A stretch of DNA of 64,000 nucleotides, taken from the NCBI RefSeq assembly GCF_000092785.1, contig NC_014225.1:434001-498000 (forward strand). The letters are read 5' to 3'. Positions 8,520 to 17,143 of this stretch are shown in pieces (the stretch's first letter is position 1; each line of letters starts with the position of its first letter). The stretch is from Waddlia chondrophila WSU 86-1044. Its GTDB lineage: Bacteria; Chlamydiota; Chlamydiia; Chlamydiales; Waddliaceae. The notes under the pieces are model-generated. The model was not told the DNA's origin. It ran no database searches and saw nothing but the letters and a program-made list of their open reading frames with translations. The translations under genes and the position numbers were made by a program.

Positions 8520-9512
8520 TCAAACAATTAATTGATAAAGTTGATCGACAAGTGACCGAATGCAGCGAGCGCGTTCGATCCTTTGAGCTTTTTTATCTAA
8601 ATTTATGGATATTGGCAATTGTTCGAAGAGAATTTCTTTTCCAAAGGCAAGATGGATGGGGGTAGTGTTTGGTAGCCGCTTTTCTCCTAATGATTTCTTG
8701 ATTTCATCCGGTGGCGGAAGCAAGGGATAAGTGTTGAGTGCCAGGGGATAGAATCGAGTTGGAGTTTTTGACTGCTTAGCAATGAAGTGGAACATCTCAA
8801 TGCTTTGGTGGTCGAACGGTGCAACCTCGACAACTCCTGCGGCATTCGGTCTGTCACGCCCTCCGCTGGGTGCGACATAAATGCACTGTCCGCCTTCTGT
8901 AAGGAGATCGCGCATCGTTTTCATGGTATGTTGGTTGTGGGCAATTTTTCGAGGCTTTTCTTCAGGGGGGTGATCGATGTAGTTTTTCGAATAGATACAA
9001 AGAAGATTGCATCCCATGCTCAAGGGAACGGCCATCGGATCTGTTGTCACTCTGTGACCTGCGACAAAGATCATGCGGTCGACAAGATCGGGATAGGTTT
9101 TCTCCAGAAGCAGGCTGATCGCTTGAGGATCGGGTTCAATTTGGTGATTGGCAAACAGAATGGCATTCTCCCCTCTTTTCATGCCAGTTTCGATCTCTTC
9201 GACAATGTCGAGTCCAAGAATTTTGGATTTTTCCAGCTGCACAAGGGGGCGGATAAAGTCGATCCCAAAGCGGTAAAGATCTTTCGGTTTTCTGATTTTT
9301 TTGTGAAAGGGCTCAAAAATAAAAGGGGATTTTAACTGAGCTTCCAATAGATCTAGAAAGGTGAGCAGCGGCTCTTGGCAATCGGCAACATCTACTCCGT
9401 TTTGCGAAACAGCTTGAGCATAGCTTGAATAAAATGCCTCTAAACTATCCAATAGAATCTTTGGATATGCAAAATCGCTCCGTATCTCCTGCAGCCGCTG
9501 TTGGAAGTCCAT
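8520..9512 (-). CDS. plsB: Glycerol-3-phosphate acyltransferase, soluble plastid-like type
   Basis: First acylation step of phospholipid synthesis: transfers a fatty acyl group from acyl-ACP to sn-glycerol-3-phosphate. The 330-residue protein carries NHQIEPD at 122-128, the acyltransferase block I (NHxxxxD, His123 and Asp128) in the form typical of the plant chloroplast enzyme that Chlamydiae share. Further on, AGHRVTTDPMAVPL and the VAPSGGRDRP block are the expected glycerol-phosphate-binding motifs. No membrane segment is evident, as expected for this soluble class. It sits four bases after the rng stop, in the same plsB-rng arrangement as C. trachomatis CT807/CT808. plsX, supplying acyl-phosphate, lies just across the divergent region. 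Confidence 0.93.
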   Translation of the reverse strand: MDFQQRLQEIRSDFAYPKILLDSLEAFYSSYAQAVSQNGVDVADCQEPLLTFLDLLEAQLKSPFIFEPFHKKIRKPKDLYRFGIDFIRPLVQLEKSKILGLDIVEEIETGMKRGENAILFANHQIEPDPQAISLLLEKTYPDLVDRMIFVAGHRVTTDPMAVPLSMGCNLLCIYSKNYIDHPPEEKPRKIAHNQHTMKTMRDLLTEGGQCIYVAPSGGRDRPNAAGVVEVAPFDHQSIEMFHFIAKQSKTPTRFYPLALNTYPLLPPPDEIKKSLGEKRLPNTTPIHLAFGKEILFEQLPISINLDKKAQRIERARCIRSLVDQLYQLIV

Positions 9513-9515
9513 CCT

Positions 9516-11051
9516 TTAAGTCTCGATCTCTTCGCCATTTGTTGTCGAGTAGAAACGAAAGTCGTTGATATGAAGGTTGTCGTCCTGTTCGATTTCTAAA
9601 CGCGCGTTCATTTTATCTGCAAGAGCGAGCAGGTACTCTTTGTCGTCAATGCAGAGATATCGGTAAAGCTCGGGATGGACGGTCAGCTTAAGAGCGAATT
9701 GCTGACTCAGGCCGACCACTTTTTTGAGCGATCTTTCCAATTCAATTGCGACACTCTCGTGCGTTTTAATCAATCCGCTGCCTGCGCAGTAAGGGCAGGT
9801 GGTAAAGACCGTTTGGATCAGCGACCCGCGGCTGCGCTGCCGCGTCATCTCTACTAATCCAAAATCGCTCATACTAAGAATGGTGCATTTAGCCGAGTCT
9901 TCTTTCATGCAGTCGCGCAGCCGGTCAAGGACGCGTCGTTGATTTTTTCGGTAGCGCATATCGATGAAATCGCAGATCACAAGCCCTCCGATATTTCTTA
10001 ACCGAAGCTGTCTTGAAATCTCTTCGGCAGCTTCAAGGTTGATCTGCACCAAGGTTTCCTCTACATTGCTGTCGCTGCTGGAGCTGCGGCCTGAGTTGAC
10101 ATCGATCGTGTACATGGCCTCAGTGCGGTCGAAAAAGAGGTAGCCCCCGCTGTTCAGCCAAATTTTTCTGCGCAAAGATTTGTCGATCTCTTTTTCAACA
10201 TTAAATCGCTCATACATCGGGACTTTATCGCGGTAAAGTTCGATTTTTAAAGGATGTTCATGCTGGTATTTGCTATAGTGCCTTTTGCATTTTTGATAGA
10301 TGTTGTAATCGTCAATCAGAATGCGGTCGATTTTTTTATCGGCTGCTGTAATGAGAGCGCGTTTGATTAGATCAGATTCGGCAAATAAGATGCCCGATTC
10401 TTCTTTCGAGTTAAACTGCTCAATGATCTGCTCCCAGTTCTGAAGCAGATCGTTCGCTTCGTCGATCAGCATTTCCGGAGAGGCGTGTGCACTGGCCGTC
10501 CTACAGATCAATCCCATATCTTGAGGCATCTCAAACGAACGGATCAGCTTTTTCAGCCGCTCACGCGTATGCCTGTCCTCAATCCTTCTTGAGACTCCTC
10601 GATGCGATGAATTGGGAAGCAGTACAAGATATCTTCCCGCAATCGAGATATTTGATGTCAGCCGGGCGCCTTTTGTACCCATCGGCTCTTTGATCACTTG
10701 AACGAGAACAGGCTGATCCAGTTTGAGAACCTCGTCGATATTCAAATCGGCCTTTTTCTCATTGATTTTAGAGATGTCGTAATCAAGGTCGAATTCCAAA
10801 TCGAACTGCTCATGGAATTTTTTTGTATTTTCGATGATGTCTGAGATATGAATGAATCCGTTTTCCCCTTCATTGATGTCGATGAAAGCGGATTGGATAT
10901 TATGGAGAATATTTTTGACTTTGCCTTTGTAAATATTGCCTGTAAGCTGGCGGTCTTTCTTTCGCTCAACGATTAAGTCGTGAAGCACTCCGTGCTTCAG
11001 TAATGCGCAGCGGATCTCTTTGGACTCGATATTGAGTAAGATTTCTTGCAT
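9516..11051 (-). CDS. rng: Ribonuclease G/E family endoribonuclease
   Basis: Endonuclease for rRNA and mRNA processing. In the 511-residue protein, an S1 RNA-binding domain lies at about 35-125 (GNIYKGKVKNILHNIQSAFIDI). It is followed by the RNase H-like and DNase I-like core with metal-binding Asp317 in TIDVNSGRSS and Asp361 in ICDFIDMRYRKN. The zinc-link cysteines are at 419 and 422 (CPYCAGSG). The length suits RNase G, without the long degradosome scaffold of RNase E. The start is MQEILLNIESKEIR. It lies head-to-head with the yceD-rpmF-plsX operon, with a small gene in between. Equivalent to C. trachomatis cafE (CT808). Very secure. Confidence 0.95.
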   Translation of the reverse strand: MQEILLNIESKEIRCALLKHGVLHDLIVERKKDRQLTGNIYKGKVKNILHNIQSAFIDINEGENGFIHISDIIENTKKFHEQFDLEFDLDYDISKINEKKADLNIDEVLKLDQPVLVQVIKEPMGTKGARLTSNISIAGRYLVLLPNSSHRGVSRRIEDRHTRERLKKLIRSFEMPQDMGLICRTASAHASPEMLIDEANDLLQNWEQIIEQFNSKEESGILFAESDLIKRALITAADKKIDRILIDDYNIYQKCKRHYSKYQHEHPLKIELYRDKVPMYERFNVEKEIDKSLRRKIWLNSGGYLFFDRTEAMYTIDVNSGRSSSSDSNVEETLVQINLEAAEEISRQLRLRNIGGLVICDFIDMRYRKNQRRVLDRLRDCMKEDSAKCTILSMSDFGLVEMTRQRSRGSLIQTVFTTCPYCAGSGLIKTHESVAIELERSLKKVVGLSQQFALKLTVHPELYRYLCIDDKEYLLALADKMNARLEIEQDDNLHINDFRFYSTTNGEEIET

Positions 11052-11170
11052 AATACCACCTTTTCAATTCCTTTTTCTCGTTCGCGGCGTCGTACGGCAT
11101 TGGCATGCGTATGCGTAAGCGGACACTATAAAATTTAAGAGTACAGAATATAGGAATTGGGTGATCTTGC

Positions 11171-11542
11171 CTAGGGGTTTTTTTCTTCTTTTTGAGAAGA
11201 GTCTTCAGGGGGACGCTGCAATTTTTGCATGAGCTGCGTAAACTCTTTAATCATCCCAAAAAGATATCCAATGTCTTCAGTAATTCGGGTGATTTGCTCT
11301 TCGTAAGACTCTGATTGACCGCTTTCTGAAGTTTCCCGGCATTCTTCTTTCAAAGATTCGCATGAATCTTGGATTTGTTGAAGGAATTCCAAGGCCTTAT
11401 ATTGGCTTTTTTTCCTTTTCGGCTTTGGGAAAGCGGAAGGCTCTTGGGGAGTGTAGAACTCAAAAAGGAGGGTGCCTGAACGTTTGGAGTCGCTTTTTTT
11501 AAAGTCAATGACCCAGCAAATGGACGAATCCTTTTTTTTCAT
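11171..11542 (-). CDS. Small Lys/Glu-rich protein, unknown
   Basis: A 123-residue protein with no recognised motif. It opens MKKKDSSICWVIDFKKSDSK, followed by a short hydrophobic strand (TLLFEFYTP), a basic patch (KPKRKKSQYK) and two helices that may form a coiled coil (EFLQQIQDSCESLKEEC and ITRITEDIGYLFGMIKEFTQLMQK). The start at 11542 is preferred because GGAGG lies about 11 bases upstream; the ATG at 11566 has none. The position between rng and rpmF matches an uncharacterised chlamydial gene at the same locus (CT809 by synteny), though I cannot verify similarity. It precedes rng on the minus strand, with a gap of about 120 bp holding no recognised site. Confidence 0.6.
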   Translation of the reverse strand: MKKKDSSICWVIDFKKSDSKRSGTLLFEFYTPQEPSAFPKPKRKKSQYKALEFLQQIQDSCESLKEECRETSESGQSESYEEQITRITEDIGYLFGMIKEFTQLMQKLQRPPEDSSQKEEKNP

Positions 11543-11662
11543 GATGTGAATTTCCTCCCTTTTCACTCTTTATTATATAGTGATTTTTTTAAAAAATCAA
11601 GGTTAAGGGAGTGTTTCGTAAACAAAAATAGTGGATGGAAATCCCGTTTTCAGCTAAGATTT

Positions 11663-12154
11663 ATGATACTTATGTCCAATGAAGTCGATAACTATAAGAT
11701 TTATGTAGATCAGTTGAGGGATGGCAAGATCGAATCGGTCGGCTGCTTTTTTCCTCCTGAGATGATGGATGTGCAGGATGACGCGCTTGCCTTCGATGCC
11801 CGTATTCATGTCAAGGGCGAGGCTTACGTCAGCGATCATGCTCTGATTTTGCATCTTGATTTACATGCATCAGCTGTGATTCCCTGTTCGATTTGCAATG
11901 CTTCCGTCGATACACCTGTTGTTGTCAAGGGAATCTATCATCTTGTTCCTCTAGACGAGATCAAAGGGCATATCTTTGATATAAGAGAGGTTGTCAGAGA
12001 GAATATTCTTCTCAACACTCCTTTGTTTTCGGAGTGTAATGAGGGAAATTGCAGCGAAAGGCAGTTTCTTAAAAAATATTTAAAAAGTGACGAAGATTTA
12101 CAACAAAAACCCTTTGAAGGGCAACAGCCATTCAAGGATTTACCATTTATGTAG
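11663..12154 (+). CDS. YceD/DUF177 family protein
   Basis: DUF177 (YceD) proteins are encoded beside rpmF in most bacteria and are linked to 23S rRNA accumulation and ribosome assembly. Seen: an N-terminal strand-rich part (YKIYVDQLRDGKIES), a CSICNASVDTPV block that resembles the CxRC-type motif of the family, and an acidic segment with DIREVVRENILLNTPLF, the usual "D..EL..E.LLL..P" signature. It ends in an ECNEGNC pair of cysteines. The start is uncertain: 11663 (MILMSNEV) or 11672 (MSNEV); longer forms read through unlikely sequence. Ten bases separate it from rpmF, so the two form an operon with plsX. Confidence 0.82.
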   Translation: MILMSNEVDNYKIYVDQLRDGKIESVGCFFPPEMMDVQDDALAFDARIHVKGEAYVSDHALILHLDLHASAVIPCSICNASVDTPVVVKGIYHLVPLDEIKGHIFDIREVVRENILLNTPLFSECNEGNCSERQFLKKYLKSDEDLQQKPFEGQQPFKDLPFM

Positions 12155-12164
12155 GAGTTAACTC

Positions 12165-12356
12165 ATGGCAGTACCACGTAGTCGGTTATCTAATCAGAGA
12201 AAGAATACACGCCGCGCGCATCACGCCAAAAAACCCCGCAGCCTTATTGATTGTTCAAAATGCGGAGTGAAGCGGTTGCCGCACACCATTTGTCAATCAT
12301 GCGGTTGGTACGGCGATCGTTCCGTTTTGGGGGGCAAGGAAGGCTCTCAGGAGTAG
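12165..12356 (+). CDS. rpmF: 50S ribosomal protein L32
   Basis: A 63-residue L32 with the classic start MAVPRSRLSNQRKNTRRAHH and a zinc-ribbon pair of CxxC motifs (CSKCG and CQSCGWY). GGAGTT precedes the ATG. It is placed between yceD and plsX, the near-universal bacterial order, and the short spacing indicates one transcript. The family call is certain. Confidence 0.97.
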   Translation: MAVPRSRLSNQRKNTRRAHHAKKPRSLIDCSKCGVKRLPHTICQSCGWYGDRSVLGGKEGSQE

Positions 12357-12367
12357 AGTAGGTCGTT

Positions 12368-13366
12368 TTGCGTATAGGTGTCGACCTAATGGGGAGCGAA
12401 AGTTCTCCAGGAGTTTTATTTGAGGCCGTTCTGGCCTCTGCTTCGTATTTATCTAAGCAGGATTCCCTTGTTGTTTTTTTGACCCGCTTCGCAATGGAAA
12501 GCATCTTGCGAGATTCTCGTTTCAGTTGTTTTTTAGATGAGCATTCGGGGCTTGTTGATCTTCATGTTGTGGAGGGAGAGATCTCCATGGAAGACGATCC
12601 GTTGGCGGCAGTAAGGTTGAAAAAGGAATCATCGGTTGTTGTCGGACTTCGACTGCTTAAAGAAAGGAACATCGATGCATTTGTTTCTGCTGGAAATACA
12701 GGGGCGATTGTTGCCGCAGCGGCTCTTATCTTGCCGAAAATGGGACTTGATCGTTGCTGTTTGCTGGCTTCCTTGCCTACTAAAAAAGATCCTTTAGCAG
12801 TGCTTGATGTCGGAGGGTTTTTAGATCCTACGCCGGAAATTTTGCTGCAGTATGCCAGGATCGGCGCGTTTTATCAGCGTGCGCTTTTAGGCAAAGAAAC
12901 GCCCAATGTTGGATTGATGAATATCGGGGTTGAATCGAAAAAAGGCACTGGAGAAGTCAGAGAGGCGTACCGTTTGCTGAAACAAGAAGAGGGCGGGCAG
13001 TTTCATTTTGTTGGCAATATAGAGGGGCGGGAAGCTTTTGAAGGGGGAGTTGATGTTCTTGTCACAGACGGTTTTACTGGAAATGTTCTTTTAAAAGTCT
13101 CTCAGGGGGTCTCTTCATTTATTTTTGATTATCTAAAGTCTGAAATAAAAGAGATTTTAAATGATGAAGTTCATCAAGTGATCGATGATTTACACCGCCA
13201 TTTCCGTTACGATGAGCATCCAGGGGCTTTTTTATGTGGTGTAGAGGGACTTGTGATTAAGTGTCATGGGGCCGCAACAGTGCGCAGCATGGTTCAGAGT
13301 ATTTTAGGGGCAAAACGTCTTGTCCAGATTAACATTATTAATCAAATAAAAAGGAATTTTTATTAA
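12368..13366 (+). CDS. plsX: Phosphate acyltransferase PlsX
   Basis: Converts acyl-ACP to acyl-phosphate for phospholipid synthesis. The start is a TTG at 12368 giving MRIGVDLMGSESSP, the PlsX opening (usual form IALDAMGGD). Also seen: AFVSAGNTGAIVAAA, the MNIGVESKKGT substrate loop and VDVLVTDGFTGNVLLK, all diagnostic. The 332-residue length is normal. It is coupled to the next gene: the stop TAA and the following ATG share one base. Same context as C. trachomatis CT810-CT811. In Chlamydia pmpD follows here; in this window it does not. Confidence 0.95.
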   Translation: MRIGVDLMGSESSPGVLFEAVLASASYLSKQDSLVVFLTRFAMESILRDSRFSCFLDEHSGLVDLHVVEGEISMEDDPLAAVRLKKESSVVVGLRLLKERNIDAFVSAGNTGAIVAAAALILPKMGLDRCCLLASLPTKKDPLAVLDVGGFLDPTPEILLQYARIGAFYQRALLGKETPNVGLMNIGVESKKGTGEVREAYRLLKQEEGGQFHFVGNIEGREAFEGGVDVLVTDGFTGNVLLKVSQGVSSFIFDYLKSEIKEILNDEVHQVIDDLHRHFRYDEHPGAFLCGVEGLVIKCHGAATVRSMVQSILGAKRLVQINIINQIKRNFY

Positions 13367-13977
13367 TGAGTATTCATCCTATATTAAATCCCAATTCAAA
13401 AAGTAATGAATGGATATGGGTTTCCGAAGATCCTTCTGGAAAGAGTGAAAGCTCTCTTCCGGAACCAAAAGAGACATCAACGCAGGTTAAAAATATAAAA
13501 ACAACTCTTGGTAAAGTGGCTGAAGAATTTCTAAGTCTTCAAAAAAGTTTTGAAGAAATGGCGCTTAAGAATGCTGATAATGAACGTATGGTTAATAGCC
13601 TTATAAAAGAAAGAAGCGACCTTGTACAAGAAAATGGTCAATTGCGGCGCCAGACAGCTGATTTGCAGGAGTGCTATGCCAAGTTGCAGCATCTTGTGAA
13701 TTGTTTGACCCAGGAAAATGCGCAGTTGCAGGATTTGACGAGCAATTTACAACATGGAAATGGTCAATTGCGGAACTCTGTAAGTCATTTCCAGAGAGAA
13801 AATGGTCAATTGCGGAGTTCTGTAAATCATTTCCGGAGTGAAAATTCTAGGTTGCAGCATCTTGTGAAATATTGGGAGAGTGCTCATCTTAGTTTATGGC
13901 TTGAGAAAAATGAAATGCAGCAAAAACGTCAAAAACAGGAAAGGGATTGCTCTGAACCGCATGAAAAACCCTCTTAA
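13366..13977 (+). CDS. Coiled-coil protein built from 14-residue repeats, unknown
   Basis: A 203-residue protein not matching a family I know. After a polar N-terminus comes a helical stretch (VAEEFLSLQKSFEEMAL), then six consecutive 14-residue units at residues 89-172, each of the form ENGQLR..V..F/L. Two heptads per unit give a regular leucine/hydrophobic seam, so a long parallel coiled coil is expected. The C-terminus is charged (KRQKQERDCSEPHEKPS). There is no signal or membrane segment. The start overlaps the plsX stop by one base, so translation is coupled to plsX. It occupies the place where Chlamydia has pmpD. It could be structural or an effector; the role is unknown. Confidence 0.7.
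   Translation: MSIHPILNPNSKSNEWIWVSEDPSGKSESSLPEPKETSTQVKNIKTTLGKVAEEFLSLQKSFEEMALKNADNERMVNSLIKERSDLVQENGQLRRQTADLQECYAKLQHLVNCLTQENAQLQDLTSNLQHGNGQLRNSVSHFQRENGQLRSSVNHFRSENSRLQHLVKYWESAHLSLWLEKNEMQQKRQKQERDCSEPHEKPS
13630..13881 (+). repeat. Six tandem 42-bp units inside the coiled-coil gene
   Basis: The sequence aatggtcaattgcgg (with small variations) ends at 13647, 13773 and 13815. Related ttgcag forms fall at 13689, 13731 and 13857, so all six sit on an exact 42-bp period. Units 4 and 5 are nearly identical, pointing to recent duplication. Each unit encodes two heptads. Confidence 0.85.
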
Positions 13978-14065
13978 CAGGAAATAGAAAAAAATATCAA
14001 AAATAATATCTAATTAGAATTTATTTAACCTCTGTCTGTAGCGCTTGGCCGCTTTTGCTTTTATT

Positions 14066-14090
14066 GTCGACCTCTTAATTTGAGGTCGAC
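14066..14090 (+). terminator. Hairpin between the coiled-coil gene and the helicase remnant
   Basis: A perfect 9-bp inverted repeat: gtcgacctc at 14066-14074 and gaggtcgac at 14082-14090, with a 7-base loop. The following ttctta is only weakly T-rich, so it may be a terminator of the plsX operon or a leader structure for the next gene. Confidence 0.4.
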
Positions 14091-14115
14091 TTCTTATGCT
14101 AAGAGGAATTACGAC

Positions 14116-14928
14116 ATGGATGAAAAATCTCTTGTTCTTGTGCAGAACTCTGCAAATCAGTGGGAAGACAAGACTGAAGAGATTATCGAATATATTGTCG
14201 ATCCTATTGAAGGATGTGTGAAAATCCTTTATAAAGGCAATTCCAGAAAATATACATATCGGCAAGGACGTGTGCGTCTGCTTGCTGCAACAGCTGTTTT
14301 GAATCCTTCAGAGGTTCAGCTCCGAGTTGGTGGTCGGCTTCTGCCTAAAGCTGATATGATTATTAAGTATCCCGGTTTTTATCTTGTTAAAACTCCTCGT
14401 TCTCGTAAGTTGTACGAAGAAGCTAAAGTCTGTGTGGAACGGGATATCGCTGTTGATCCTGCCTGTAAAATAGTATTGGACTATTTCCGTTCGGTGGCTA
14501 ATCGGATTGGTATCAAAGGCGAGAATGAGCAATCGATATTGAAAGGGCAGTACAAATACTTGTCACGAGTACCTAATAGTAGCGTGCTGGCTGCTTACCT
14601 ATCACCGGGTTCCAAACTGAAGGAATTAACAGCACCAGGTCCACTGATTTATCCTTTTGGCACTAATGCTAGCCAAAAAACTGCTGTCGAAAAGGTCTTT
14701 CAATCGCAGGTAAGTATTGTGCAAGGACCACCAGGAACTGGTAAAACGCAAACGATTTTAAACATTGTGGCAAATGCGATTTGCTTCAGACAGACGGTTG
14801 CCATCGTATCTAACAATAACGCAGCGACGAAAAATGTCGCTGACAAACTGAAAGCAAAGCAACAAGGTTTTAGATACTTGCGATGGTTTGAAGTTATTGG
14901 GGCGGAGTGGGATCGGGCAGGGAATTGA
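14116..14928 (+). pseudogene. SF1 (Upf1-like) DNA/RNA helicase, truncated after the Walker A region
   Basis: The intact part begins MDEKSLVLVQNSANQWEDK at 14116, with an AGAGG upstream. It has an N-terminal domain with strands and a PFGTNASQKTAVEKVF Q-motif-like segment. The P-loop is GPPGTGKTQTILNIVANAI, followed by AIVSNNNAATKNVADKL, which is motif Ia of AAA_11/AAA_12 superfamily 1 helicases. Family members continue for several hundred residues with the DExx box and helicase motifs III-VI; here homology stops near base 14870 and the frame ends 50 bases later in unrelated sequence. About 250 of perhaps 600 or more residues remain, so it is a remnant that could at most bind ATP. A deletion fused it to the next sequence, or an assembly error did. 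Confidence 0.75.
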
Positions 14929-15331
14929 AAGGGGAGCGGGAGTTGTTGTTTTCGATCTGGCGATGCTTGTTTCGATCGGATTCATGGTTTGGGGGTTGAC
15001 GATTGCTTTTAGCGAAGTGTTTCTTGCTAAATCCGCACCTGAGAATAGCGGTCACTTGTCGGAGTGGCCAATTAGTATCATCACCAATGTGTTTTTGATC
15101 TCCCTTATCTACTCCTGGACGATTAAAAGAGAACAGACGTTATATAAGACTAAGCGGATCATGGTCGAACATTTCCATTCAGGAGATATAGAGGAGGAGG
15201 GGCATGGATTACAAGGAGAGAGTTTAAATCGTTTGGTTGGCGCGTGTAATCACCTGCTAGATATGTTGGCGGAAAAGTGCCAGTTTAATACGCTGCCTTC
15301 TCAGTACCGTTTGGATCCCGATCGTTTGTGA
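14888..15331 (+). pseudogene. Orphan C-terminal piece of a membrane protein
   Basis: A frame that can start at a TTG at 14888 but stays open upstream across the helicase break, so its own N-terminus is probably lost. Two hydrophobic segments are seen (VVVFDLAMLVSIGFMVWGLT at about residues 20-42, and ISIITNVFLISLIYSWTI at about 62-80). A charged helical tail follows, ending NTLPSQYRLDPDRL. I do not recognise the family. The 3' end overlaps the convergent acyltransferase gene by 47 bases. It may be the tail of a gene whose front was removed in the event that cut the helicase. It could alternatively be a real small membrane protein. Confidence 0.45.
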
Positions 15332-15980
15332 TTGCGAGGAGCGCATGCTCGAGTTGTTGAGCGTCCTGTTCCACTGTTGTTTCGCTTGTTTTGCCCAAAG
15401 TGACGGGATTGCCCCATTGTACCGTAATTGTGGAAAAGGGTTTGGGAAGCATCATGCCGTCCCATGTGTTGAATTTCCAGAAACGGTTTGCCGACCAGGA
15501 AAGAGGAATCACCTGAGCGTTGCACTTTCTGGCAGCTAAAGCAACACCGGGTTTAAGGGTATATTTTGGGCCGCGCGGTCCGTCAGGCGTGACAATGCCG
15601 ATCTCATTGCTGGATTTTAATTGGTTGATCATCATTTGCAGTGCCTGCGCACGTTGATTGTGAGGCACCTTGATTGCTCTGCCTTCTTTATAGCTATTGG
15701 CGATCACAGCAATGAACTGGCCGTCGCGACTATTGCTCACCATCGCAGCGTACCGATATTGAGGCCCGGTCCGTTTAAGGATCTCTGTAATGATTCCTAA
15801 ACGGTTATGCCAAGCGATTAAGATGCATTTTGAGTTTTTAGCGCTTTGGTGCAGCTTCTCAGTGCCAAGAATGCGAAAACGGCAGGTCATGGCAAGAAGG
15901 GAGATCACTCCTTTTAAGGTATACCCGAGAAAAAAGGGAATAACGGTTTTGCGGAAAAATTCTTTTTTGCGAAGCTTCAT
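15285..15980 (-). CDS. DUF374 lysophospholipid acyltransferase-like protein (possible lipid A/KDO-region acyltransferase)
   Basis: DUF374 proteins are LPLAT-fold acyltransferases found beside lpx genes. From the ATG at 15980 (MKLRKKEFFRKTVI) it has 231 residues. An N-terminal hydrophobic segment (FLGYTLKGVISLLAM) anchors it in the inner membrane. The catalytic block is ILIAWHNRLG (the HxxxxD variant of this family), followed by MVSNSRDG and VTPDGPRGPKY, the DUF374 signature. The ATG overlaps the lpxB stop by four bases (ATGA), so it is co-translated with lpxB and probably acts in lipid A or LOS assembly. Longer upstream starts lie inside lpxB and are rejected. Confidence 0.85.
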   Translation of the reverse strand: MKLRKKEFFRKTVIPFFLGYTLKGVISLLAMTCRFRILGTEKLHQSAKNSKCILIAWHNRLGIITEILKRTGPQYRYAAMVSNSRDGQFIAVIANSYKEGRAIKVPHNQRAQALQMMINQLKSSNEIGIVTPDGPRGPKYTLKPGVALAARKCNAQVIPLSWSANRFWKFNTWDGMMLPKPFSTITVQWGNPVTLGKTSETTVEQDAQQLEHALLAITNDRDPNGTEKAAY

Positions 15981-17137
15981 CCAATCAGTTCCCGAACGGC
16001 CAAGGCTGCTTGCCTGCTGGCATCTTTGTTTTGCAGAAGCTGATCGAGTTCTTGGCATTTTTCAATGCATTGCCGGCGCTCTTCTGTGTGGCCATTTAAA
16101 GGCATCAATTTTTTGTACAAATTTTGTGCAGATAAACCTTTCTCGATAACCTCAGGATAGACGGTTTGATTGCTGAGAATGTTCACAATGCAGTAATGAG
16201 GCAGGTTCAGTCGCAAAAGATATTTTGCAATGAAGCGGTTTAACCAAGTGAGTTTATACAAGACGACGGTAGGTGTTTGGTGCAAAGCAAGCTCAAGTGT
16301 AACTGTTCCCGATTTTGCAAGGGCACTTCGACAGTCCCGCATGAGTTCGTAAGAGTAGGTTTTCGGCAGGAGAAAAAGGTCTTGGTGCAGCTTCAACGAA
16401 ACGTTGCGCAGCATTGGATGCATGACAGGCATGATTTTTTCATGCGCACAAGAAATTGCGAACACAAGATTCGGATTTTTCTTTTTCATTAATTCGCATG
16501 TTTTTAGTTGGTAGGGGAGATTCCTTTGAATCTCTCCTTTACGGCTTCCAGGAAAGATGGCGATCAGATGGTCCATTTTTTTGATGCCGAAAAGAGCGTG
16601 CCAGTTCTCATCGTGTTTGTGGTTCTGAACGATTTTTTTGACAGGATTGCCCACATATTCAACTTTCAAAGGGGAGTTCTCAAAATAAGCGGGCTCAAAA
16701 GGATAAATCGACAGCACTAAGTCAAGAGCTTCTTCCATCTTTTGCTTGCGTTTACGGCCCCATGCCCAGATGGTGGGACAAACATATTGGACGAGCTTTC
16801 CGCGATAGCCTTTCTTGCGTAGGGATTTTGCCATGCGGAGATTAAATCCTGGATAATCGATAAAAATGACAGCATCGGGATTCTTCGAAAGGATCCAGTT
16901 TCGAATTGTTTTAAACTGCTTGATTAGCTTGGGTACCGACCTGATGATATCTGAAAATCCATGAAGTTCGAAATCCTCAGTTCTCAATACGCAATCTAGC
17001 CCTTCCTGCCGCATTTCTTGTCCGCCGACTCCAGCGAAAGCGGTGCCAGGCATCTGCTCTTTCAGAGCTTTCATTAAATTGCACCCAAGCATGTCTCCAC
17101 TTTTTTCGCCGGCGATTAAAAACAGAGAATGACTCAT
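15977..17137 (-). CDS. lpxB: Lipid-A-disaccharide synthase
   Basis: Joins UDP-diacylglucosamine and lipid X into the lipid A disaccharide at the inner membrane. The 386-residue protein begins MSHSLFLIAGEKSGDMLG, the LpxB N-terminus (AGExSGD). It also has GVGGQEMRQEG, IDYPGFNLRMAKSLRKKG, YVCPTIWAWGRKR, FPGSRKGEI and a KSGTVTLELAL block near the end, each a diagnostic LpxB motif. It lies in a compact minus-strand run: GT2 glycosyltransferase seven bases upstream, DUF374 acyltransferase overlapping downstream. pcnB, a neighbour of lpxB in Chlamydia too (CT410/CT411), is two genes further up. Very secure. Confidence 0.96.
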   Translation of the reverse strand: MSHSLFLIAGEKSGDMLGCNLMKALKEQMPGTAFAGVGGQEMRQEGLDCVLRTEDFELHGFSDIIRSVPKLIKQFKTIRNWILSKNPDAVIFIDYPGFNLRMAKSLRKKGYRGKLVQYVCPTIWAWGRKRKQKMEEALDLVLSIYPFEPAYFENSPLKVEYVGNPVKKIVQNHKHDENWHALFGIKKMDHLIAIFPGSRKGEIQRNLPYQLKTCELMKKKNPNLVFAISCAHEKIMPVMHPMLRNVSLKLHQDLFLLPKTYSYELMRDCRSALAKSGTVTLELALHQTPTVVLYKLTWLNRFIAKYLLRLNLPHYCIVNILSNQTVYPEVIEKGLSAQNLYKKLMPLNGHTEERRQCIEKCQELDQLLQNKDASRQAALAVRELIG

Positions 17138-17143
17138 ATGAAA

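Noticed and set aside
8787-9335. A 182-codon plus-strand frame inside plsB
   Set aside because: Antisense to a well-conserved plsB; no recognisable content.
13630-13881. 42-bp repeats considered as a CRISPR array
   Set aside because: Units are contiguous with no variable spacers of constant length and encode in-frame heptads, so it is a coding tandem repeat.
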